Positions 34,124 to 39,822 of a stretch of 39,822 nucleotides of DNA are shown piece after piece. Position 1 is the first letter of the stretch, and each line of letters starts with the position of its first letter. This stretch comes from JAKOWB01 sp038363005 (GTDB lineage: Bacteria > Pseudomonadota > Alphaproteobacteria > Kiloniellales > JACOMY01), in contig JBBQBI010000032.1 of NCBI GenBank assembly GCA_038363005.1, forward strand, positions 1 to 39,822. Reading direction: 5' to 3'. Both the position numbers and the translations under genes were made by a program. The notes beneath the pieces were generated by a model. It saw only the letters and a program-made list of their open reading frames with translations. It searched no databases and was not told the DNA's origin.

Positions 34124-34954
34124 TTAGCCATGGTCCGCCTTCGCCCGCATTTTCTTCCGGCGCTGCCGCAGGTAGATCAGGGCGACGCTGGCGCCGATCA
34201 GCAGGTAGAGCAGGACCTTGACCACGGGTTTGCCGAAGAATCCCAGAATACCGCACTCGCCGCTGCCGGCACCCTCCGGATCGTTCAGCGCAATCAGGTC
34301 GTGCGCCAAGGCCCGCACCTCGGCGACCTGTGGCGACAGACCGGCCGGGTCCAGTGGCGTGCGCAACGACAGCGGAAGGATGCCGTAGCCTTTCACCAGG
34401 GTGACAGCGAAGGTAACGCCGATTTCGCCGTCGATTTCGCCGTGGGTGGCGTCGTGGATGGACACGCCGACGACGAAGGCGTCGGGATCGCTATCATCGA
34501 CCACCTGGTCCTTCACGTCCTTGGGATCGATGTTGCGCTGCTTCGCCGAGGCCTCGATGGCGGCAAGCAGGTTCTTCTTCAACAGCTTGGCGCGGGCATC
34601 GACAAAGTCGGCGCGGCTGTCGCTGCTGCGGTAGGGCTGGCCATCGCGGATCTCGATAGCGTAGGCGATGGCGCTGAACGTAGTCGGCTCTGCGGCGCCG
34701 GTGGTCTGCAGCGCCCGCAGCGTCTGGCAGTCGATCAGCAAGAGTTCCAGTCGCACCGTGGTGTTTGGGCCCATGGCTGACAGCGTCAAGTCGAACAGGC
34801 TCTTTTCCCCGCTCGAGCGCGCCGGATCTATCAGGCAATAGCCCGCCGGATCGCTGTAGGTGAGGGACACCTCCGGACTGACGACGAGTTCGCCGGCGGT
34901 CGCCTGGCCAAGCGCTGCGAGCAGCAGACAGAACACCCCCACCATCCGCTTCAT
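34124..34954 (-). CDS. Secreted, C-terminally membrane-anchored protein, paralog 3 (unknown family)
   Basis: 276 residues, the copy next to intact comM and probably in the ancestral position. It has the signal peptide MKRMVGVFCLLLAALGQATA, then GELVVSPEVSLTYSDPAGYC, LLLIDCQTLRAL, a central insertion relative to the others (KQRNIDPKDVKDQ), DDSDPDAFVVGV, LVKGYGILPLSL, LAHDLIALNDPEGAGSGECG, a C-terminal helix (about 243-262) and RQRRKKMRAK. Its signal sequence is nearly identical to paralog 1. It starts 9 bases after the comM stop, so co-transcription with comM is likely. Function unknown. Confidence 0.75.
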   Translation of the reverse strand: MKRMVGVFCLLLAALGQATAGELVVSPEVSLTYSDPAGYCLIDPARSSGEKSLFDLTLSAMGPNTTVRLELLLIDCQTLRALQTTGAAEPTTFSAIAYAIEIRDGQPYRSSDSRADFVDARAKLLKKNLLAAIEASAKQRNIDPKDVKDQVVDDSDPDAFVVGVSIHDATHGEIDGEIGVTFAVTLVKGYGILPLSLRTPLDPAGLSPQVAEVRALAHDLIALNDPEGAGSGECGILGFFGKPVVKVLLYLLIGASVALIYLRQRRKKMRAKADHG

Positions 34955-34963
34955 GGCTGTCTC

Positions 34964-36490
34964 CTATCCCCGTGCCGGCGCGATCCGTCGGTAGCTCAGC
35001 GCCTCGGCGATGTGCAGGCGGCGGACGGCATCGCTGCCGCCGAGATCCGCCAAGGTGCGCGCCACGCGCAGCACGCGATGATAGCCGCGCGCCGAGAGGC
35101 GCAGGCGCTCGGCCGCCTCGGTCAGCAGTGCGCGGCCGGCCGCGTCGGGTGCGGCGACCTGTTCCAGCAACTCGCCGTCGGCCTCCGCATTGGTCGCCAG
35201 CGCCGTACCCTTGCCCAGGCCGGCGTAGCGCGCGCGCTGCACCTCCCGCGCGACGGCGACGCGCGCGGCGACCTCGGCACTGCCTTCGGCAGGCGGCGGC
35301 AGCGAAAGGTCGGCGGCCTTCACCGCCGGCACCTCGACGTGCAGGTCGATGCGGTCGAACAGCGGACCGGAGATGCGCTGCTGATAGTCGCCGGCGCAGC
35401 GCGGCGCGCGCGAACAAGCCTGCGCCGCGTCGTCCAGATGGCCGCAGCGGCAGGGGTTCATCGCCGCGACCAGCTGCACGCGCGCCGGATAGGTTATGTG
35501 CGCATTGGCGCGGGCCACGGCGATCTGCCCGCTCTCCAGCGGCTGGCGCAGCGTCTCTAGCGCGCCGCGCTGGAACTCCGGCAGCTCGTCAAGGAACAGC
35601 ACGCCGAGGTGGGCGAGGGAAATCTCCCCCGGCCGGGCGCGCAGCCCGCCGCCGGCCAGCGCCGCCAGCGAGGCCGAGTGGTGCGGGTCGCGAAAGGGCC
35701 GCTGACGCCGGAGCTTGCCGAGCGACAGCTGGCCGGCGACCGAATGGATCATCGAGACCTCGAGCGCCTCGGCCGGTGCCAGCGGCGGCAGCAGGCCGGG
35801 CAGGCGCTTGGCCAGCATCGACTTGCCGCTGCCCGGCGGGCCGATCATCAGCAGGTTGTGGCCGCCGGCCGCCGCCACCTCGAGCGCGCGCTTGGCGCTC
35901 TCCTGGCCCTTGATGTCCTTCAGGTCGGGGCCAGCCGCTTCCGCCAGGCTCTCGGCCTGCGGCTGCGGCGGGCTCAGCACCTGGCTGCCCTTCAGGTGGT
36001 TGATCAGCGCCATGAGGTCGGGCGGCGCAATGACCTCGACCCCGGCGGCCCAGGCCGCCTCGCCGCCCTGCGCCGCCGGGCAGATCAGGCCCATCTCGCT
36101 GGCCGCGGCATGCAGCGCGGCGGGCAGCACGCCGGCCACCGGCAGGATGCGACCGTCCAGCGCCAGTTCGCCGAGCGCCAAGTAGCCCTCGATCTCGGCA
36201 CCCGGCAGCACCTCCATGGCACCCAGCAGCGCCAGCGCGATCGGCAAGTCGAAGTGGCTGCCTTCCTTGCCCAGGTCGGCCGGCGCCAGGTTGACCGTGA
36301 TGCGGCGCGGCGGCAGCGCCAAGCCGAGGGCGGAGAGCGCGGCGCGCACCCGCTCGCGGCTCTCGGCCACCGCCTTGTCGGGCAGCCCGACCACGGCGAA
36401 GCCCGGCAGGCCGCCGGCGATCTGCACCTGCACGTCGACCGGCACCACCTCGATGCCCTGGAAGGCGACCGTCGAGACCCGTGCGACCAT
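34964..36490 (-). CDS. comM: YifB/ComM-family Mg-chelatase-like AAA+ ATPase
   Basis: A 508-residue protein of standard ComM length. An N-terminal Lon-protease-like domain (about 1-170, with GLPGFAVVGLPDKAVAESRERV) precedes the AAA+ domain with Walker A GPPGSGKS at 217-224 and the sensor region FLDELPEFQRGALETLRQPLE. A cysteine-containing NPCRCGHLDD...CSRAPRC segment and a C-terminal helical domain (RGYHRVLRVARTLADL) follow. In Vibrio and others ComM is a hexameric helicase that aids branch migration during natural transformation. The ATG at 36490 has GGGGGA upstream; the frame is open 18 codons further through repeat DNA. Decayed copies of its 3' part lie downstream. Confidence 0.93.
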   Translation of the reverse strand: MVARVSTVAFQGIEVVPVDVQVQIAGGLPGFAVVGLPDKAVAESRERVRAALSALGLALPPRRITVNLAPADLGKEGSHFDLPIALALLGAMEVLPGAEIEGYLALGELALDGRILPVAGVLPAALHAAASEMGLICPAAQGGEAAWAAGVEVIAPPDLMALINHLKGSQVLSPPQPQAESLAEAAGPDLKDIKGQESAKRALEVAAAGGHNLLMIGPPGSGKSMLAKRLPGLLPPLAPAEALEVSMIHSVAGQLSLGKLRRQRPFRDPHHSASLAALAGGGLRARPGEISLAHLGVLFLDELPEFQRGALETLRQPLESGQIAVARANAHITYPARVQLVAAMNPCRCGHLDDAAQACSRAPRCAGDYQQRISGPLFDRIDLHVEVPAVKAADLSLPPPAEGSAEVAARVAVAREVQRARYAGLGKGTALATNAEADGELLEQVAAPDAAGRALLTEAAERLRLSARGYHRVLRVARTLADLGGSDAVRRLHIAEALSYRRIAPARG

Positions 36491-36517
36491 CCAGTCCCCC
36501 AAACCGGAAGCAACCCT

Positions 36518-36558
36518 CGATGGCGCCGAGCCTGCGGGAGGCAAGCCGAAAGGGCAAG
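36518..36558 (+). repeat. 41-bp dispersed repeat, copy 1 (upstream of comM)
   Basis: It begins CGATGGCGCCGAGCCTGCGG and matches 37432-37472 with four substitutions in 41 bases, same orientation. It lies between the comM start and the sulfotransferase stop. The sulfotransferase gene is therefore bracketed by the two copies. Confidence 0.75.
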
Positions 36559-36569
36559 GGCCGGCTGGA

Positions 36570-37352
36570 CTAGGTGCCGCGCTGCTCCGCCTGGAATCGC
36601 TCTATCCAGGCGCGATTGATGCCATCGGACAGCTTCCGGACGCCGACAGCGACGCCGCTGGCCGCGTCTTCGTTCAGACCCAGGCCACGGAGCACACGCC
36701 CCAGCGCCGCGCGCGGATCGGCCGAGAGCTCGTCGTAGGTCAGGCGCAGCGGACGGATGCCCTCGCGGTCAAACCAATCGAGCCACTGCCGGTCCATGGC
36801 CAGCATCTCCTCGTAGTGCCGACGGATGGCCGCGCCGTCGTAGGTCGGGTCCCGGTGCGCCTTCAGCCGTTCCAGCTCGGTACCGTCCGGCGCCACGTGC
36901 CAGAGGCCCGTCTGCTCGGCCTTCACGCGGGAGACCGCCTGCTCGAGCTTGTCGACCCGCGTGAGGTGGATGAAGCAGGTTTGGCCGAAGGCAGCGCGTA
37001 GGCGGTCGAGCTCACGCACCGGAGCGGGATGCAGCAATGCCAGCTGCGCCATGAAGAAGTCGAAGCTGTGCCGCTGCAGGCGGAGCCCGAAGAGGCCAGT
37101 GCCGCTGGTGCCCTCGGTGATGGCCGCCTGCACGACGGCCCGCAGGTAGTCGCGCCCGTCGCCCTTACGCTCCGGCGGCAGGGACAACTCGGCCGCCCAG
37201 CTTTCGACCACGGGCTCGTGGAAATAGGACTTGGGATCGCCGGCGATACCCGTGGCGGCGAGCAGGCTGCAAAGCAGCGTGCTGCCGCTGCGCGGCGAGG
37301 TGCAGATGACGTAGGAATTATAGGGCTCGCCGGAGCCCCGGTCGGCCTGCAT
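36570..37352 (-). CDS. Stf0-type sulfotransferase
   Basis: 260 residues. The 5'-phosphosulfate-binding loop is ICTSPRSGSTLLCSLL (P20-R21-S22-G23-S24-T25), and the 3'-phosphate region resembles FIHLTRVDKLEQAVSRVKA, where DK/R-x-x-QAVS-x is the Stf0/trehalose sulfotransferase signature. It should transfer sulfate from PAPS to a glycan or lipid. YFHEPVVESW and LTYDELSADP are also typical. AGGAG lies 8 bases before the ATG at 37352. It stands alone between comM and the divergent lipase gene, flanked by a 41-bp direct repeat. Confidence 0.87.
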   Translation of the reverse strand: MQADRGSGEPYNSYVICTSPRSGSTLLCSLLAATGIAGDPKSYFHEPVVESWAAELSLPPERKGDGRDYLRAVVQAAITEGTSGTGLFGLRLQRHSFDFFMAQLALLHPAPVRELDRLRAAFGQTCFIHLTRVDKLEQAVSRVKAEQTGLWHVAPDGTELERLKAHRDPTYDGAAIRRHYEEMLAMDRQWLDWFDREGIRPLRLTYDELSADPRAALGRVLRGLGLNEDAASGVAVGVRKLSDGINRAWIERFQAEQRGT

Positions 37353-37431
37353 CAGGACACTCCTCCCGCGGAGCACACAAGGGCGACAGCCAGCAAGGCC
37401 GCGGCCTGGATCGCCGCCCCGACGCAACCGC

Positions 37432-37472
37432 CGATGGCGCCGAGCCTGCGGCAGGCGAGACGAAAGGACAAG
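37432..37472 (+). repeat. 41-bp dispersed repeat, copy 2 (sulfotransferase-lipase spacer)
   Basis: It differs from the copy at 36518-36558 at four positions. It is located in the 250-base divergent spacer between the sulfotransferase and the RTX lipase. The remainder of that spacer is GC-rich, and I see no clear promoter or gene in it. Confidence 0.75.
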
Positions 37473-37602
37473 ACCCGGGGGCCGTCGCGGCGCCGCTTGG
37501 CGGCACCTGAATACTGCGCGACACTCGCGCTGTCCGGGACGCGGCCGCGTTCCCCGGGGCGACTTGGCGCAAGGCGGCAGGGCACGGGGTCGGGGGCGAC
37601 GG

Positions 37603-39822
37603 ATGACGGCGGTTTCGGTCGGGCTTTCGGCCAACAAGCTGCAGGACCTCGCGTACCTCGCGGCCGCCGGGTACAACGACAACTTCACCGCCCAGGGCGC
37701 AACCTTGGAAGCGCGCTTGGCCGCCTCGGGCTGGACCCTGCTCACCAGCCCCAGCCTGACGCCCGCCTCCGGCCAGTTCGCCACCAGCGGCGCTGACCAG
37801 GGCTACTACCTCCACAGCAACGCCGCCGGCTACGTCGCCGTGAAGGACGGCGTACTCGCCATCGTCTTCCGCGGCAGCGATGACAACGCCGACTTTATCG
37901 ACGCGGTCTTCAACCAGGACGGCCACTACGCGCTGCTGGAGCCGCTGGTGCTGGCGGCCCTGGACTACGCCCAGGCGGAGGGAATCGAGACGGTCTATGT
38001 CGCCGGGCACAGCCTCGGCGGTTCCATGGCAGAGTGGCTGGCGGCCGAGGCCGGCGCCTATGCCGATAGCGCCGGCATCGACTTCGTCGTCGCCACCTTC
38101 GGCTCGCCGGGCAGCAAGGGGGCGCCGACGCCGGCTTCCGCGCTCGCCTATGAAGCGGTCGATTTCCAGCACAGCGAAGACCCGATCCCCGGGCTGAACT
38201 ACCTGCACTATGGCCATGTGATCACGGTCGAGCGTGATGGCAGCGACCAGCACAGCTCGATCCTCTACTACGACACGCTGTCGCGCATCGCCCAGTCGTC
38301 GCTGGGCGATCGCTTCGCGGCGAACCCAGGCGGCTACTACGTCGCCCTGGGCAACGCCGGCGCCAACCGCTTCCCGCTGGACCTGGCGCACCAGGACACG
38401 TCGCGCGCGCTCTTCGCCCTGGGGCTGAGCGGCAGCGACAGCCTGGTCGGCACCAGCGGCAGTGACCTGCTCGACGGCGGCTCGGGCGACGACCGGCTGC
38501 AGGGCGGCCCGGGCAGCGATTTCCTCGATGGCGGTGCCGGCCTCGACCGCGCCGTCTTCGAGGCCAGCCGGGCGAGTTACACGCCCACCTGGGACCCGGA
38601 CGGCACGCTGCGGCTCGCCGGCGGCGGCAGCACTGACAGCCTGCGCAACGTGGAGCTCCTCAGCTTCAGCGATTGGTCCGGCTCCGCCGCCGACTACCGC
38701 ACCTGGTGGGAGAATCGCCCAGCGACCTCGGTCGTCAGTGTCACCCCCCTCGCCGCCACCGCGAAGGAAGGCGCCAGCGGCAGCGTCCTGCTTACCTTCT
38801 CGGTCCTGCTCGACAGCGCGGCCGCCGCCACGCAGACGGTGCACTATGCCGTCACCGGCAGCGGCGGCAGTCCCGCCACCGGCGGCGACTTTGCCGGCGG
38901 CCTGCTGCCGTCCGGCAGCGTCACCTTCGCGCCCGGCGAGCTCAGCAAGACCATCACCGTGGCGGTCGCCGGCGACGGCACCTATGAGCCCGACGAGACC
39001 TTCGTCGTCACGCTGCTCAACCCCAGCGATGGCCTGGTGATCGGCCAGGCCACAGCGCTCGGCACCATCGTCAACGACGACGCCCTGCTGCTGAAGGCGG
39101 GCAACGACACCTGGAGCGGCGGCGGCGCCGACGACTGGGTGCGCGCGCTCAGCGGCAACGACCGCCTGCAGGGCAATGGTGGCCACGACCTGTTGGACGG
39201 CGGCGCGAACAATGACTTGCTGTTCGGCAACTCCGGCAACGACACGCTGAACGGCGGCTCAGGCATAGACAGCCTGTACGGCGGTTCGGGCAACGACCTC
39301 TATTTCGTCGACACCGCGACCGACAAGGTGAGCGACATCGCCGGCGGCGGTTATGACACCGTGCAGGCCAGCCTGAGCTTTACCTTGGGCAACGAGATCG
39401 AGGCCCTGATCCTGGGCGGCAGCGGCGCCATCAACGGCTTCGGCAACGGCATCGCCAACTACATCCAGGGCAACGGCGCCAACAACACGCTGGACGGCAA
39501 GGGCGGCGCCGACACCCTGGCCGGTGGCTCGGGCAACGACGTCTACTACGCCGACAACCTGGGCGACACGGTGGTCGAGGCGCCGGGCGGCGGGATCGAC
39601 ATCCTGCGGGCGCAGATCAACGGCCTGTCGCTGGCGGCCAATGTCGAGGTGCTGCAGCTGCAGGCCGGCGTGCTTTGGGGCAACGGCTCCGCGGCCAACG
39701 ATTCGCTCTATGGCAACGCCAGCGCCAATACGCTGTTCGGCGGTTCCGGCGCCGACTTCCTCGATGGCGGCTCGGGCGGCGACAGCCTGTTCGGCGGCTC
39801 GGGCGACGACACCTTCGTGATC
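37603..39822 (+). CDS. Secreted RTX lipase with Calx-beta domain (3' end outside window)
   Basis: 740 codons, open at the right edge and without any stop. An N-terminal class 3 lipase-like domain (about 1-270) has the nucleophile elbow GHSLGGS with S137; likely partners are D193 (HSEDPIPGL) and H217 (SDQHSSILYY). A first RTX block follows (about 275-315), then a linker. A Calx-beta domain (about 373-490) starts VSVTPLAATAKEGASGSV and includes GDGTYEPDETFVVTLLNP. A second, long RTX block (about 495-740) with LYGGSGNDLYFVDTATDKV-type units continues past the window. No signal peptide is present, as expected for type I secretion. GGGGGCG lies just before the ATG. Confidence 0.88.
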   Translation, partial: MTAVSVGLSANKLQDLAYLAAAGYNDNFTAQGATLEARLAASGWTLLTSPSLTPASGQFATSGADQGYYLHSNAAGYVAVKDGVLAIVFRGSDDNADFIDAVFNQDGHYALLEPLVLAALDYAQAEGIETVYVAGHSLGGSMAEWLAAEAGAYADSAGIDFVVATFGSPGSKGAPTPASALAYEAVDFQHSEDPIPGLNYLHYGHVITVERDGSDQHSSILYYDTLSRIAQSSLGDRFAANPGGYYVALGNAGANRFPLDLAHQDTSRALFALGLSGSDSLVGTSGSDLLDGGSGDDRLQGGPGSDFLDGGAGLDRAVFEASRASYTPTWDPDGTLRLAGGGSTDSLRNVELLSFSDWSGSAADYRTWWENRPATSVVSVTPLAATAKEGASGSVLLTFSVLLDSAAAATQTVHYAVTGSGGSPATGGDFAGGLLPSGSVTFAPGELSKTITVAVAGDGTYEPDETFVVTLLNPSDGLVIGQATALGTIVNDDALLLKAGNDTWSGGGADDWVRALSGNDRLQGNGGHDLLDGGANNDLLFGNSGNDTLNGGSGIDSLYGGSGNDLYFVDTATDKVSDIAGGGYDTVQASLSFTLGNEIEALILGGSGAINGFGNGIANYIQGNGANNTLDGKGGADTLAGGSGNDVYYADNLGDTVVEAPGGGIDILRAQINGLSLAANVEVLQLQAGVLWGNGSAANDSLYGNASANTLFGGSGADFLDGGSGGDSLFGGSGDDTFVI

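Noticed and set aside
36518..37472. Sulfotransferase segment as an insertion sequence or transposon
   Set aside because: There is no transposase, no terminal inverted repeats and no target-site duplication. Only an imperfect direct repeat is present.

Overview
The window is high-GC DNA, very probably from an alphaproteobacterium and plausibly a free-living member of the Rhodospirillales or a related order. The reasons are the Tad/Cpa pilus genes, an ethylmalonyl-CoA pathway cluster, an RpoH-type promoter of the alphaproteobacterial form in front of dnaK, and many GC-rich palindromic intergenic repeats. The order is inference. The sequence contains no rRNA, tRNA, CRISPR array, transposase or phage gene that I could see.

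Left part (1-2570): the 3' end of cpaF/tadA, then tadB, tadC and a receiver-only response regulator, all on the + strand. Next (2650-10360) is a carbon-assimilation block. Ethylmalonyl-CoA mutase (ecm, -) and crotonyl-CoA carboxylase/reductase (ccr, +) are divergent across an AT-rich promoter region with three TTGC/GCAA dyads. A CapA-type lipoprotein, methylsuccinyl-CoA dehydrogenase (mcd) and a HAD phosphatase follow. Three core steps of the ethylmalonyl-CoA pathway for acetyl-CoA assimilation therefore sit together. Mesaconyl-CoA hydratase, the epimerase and malyl-CoA lyase are not here.

Middle (10360-22641): a small membrane protein, a 2OG-Fe(II) oxygenase, a peptidoglycan-binding/M15 peptidase, a translationally coupled CitE-like lyase and RraA-like aldolase pair, lpdA, a PadR regulator with two vicinal cysteine pairs, a cysteine-rich flavoprotein and an MFS transporter, then dnaK-dnaJ on the - strand. 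The PadR/flavoprotein/MFS group shares operator-like sequences and looks like a self-contained thiol- or metalloid-responsive system. This is the first candidate for an undescribed system.

Right part (22638-39822): two RTX (calcium-binding repeat) proteins, the second with an in-frame stop at codon 14; alkB; a lipoprotein; a LysE exporter; an LLM flavin oxidoreductase with a 52-residue zinc-ribbon gene upstream; an EamA transporter; a PhyH-type dioxygenase; and a putative outer-membrane barrel. Then come three tandem paralogous genes for secreted, C-terminally membrane-anchored proteins of a family I do not recognise. They are separated by decayed fragments of the neighbouring comM gene, which shows that a comM-plus-paralog unit was duplicated in tandem. 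This is the second candidate. The window closes with comM, a Stf0-type sulfotransferase and the 5' part (740 codons, still open at the edge) of a secreted RTX lipase with a Calx-beta domain.

Four convergent gene pairs end in a shared CTAG in which each strand reads its own TAG stop. At least five palindromic repeat elements fill gene boundaries, and some appear to have been captured into the reading frames of adjacent genes.
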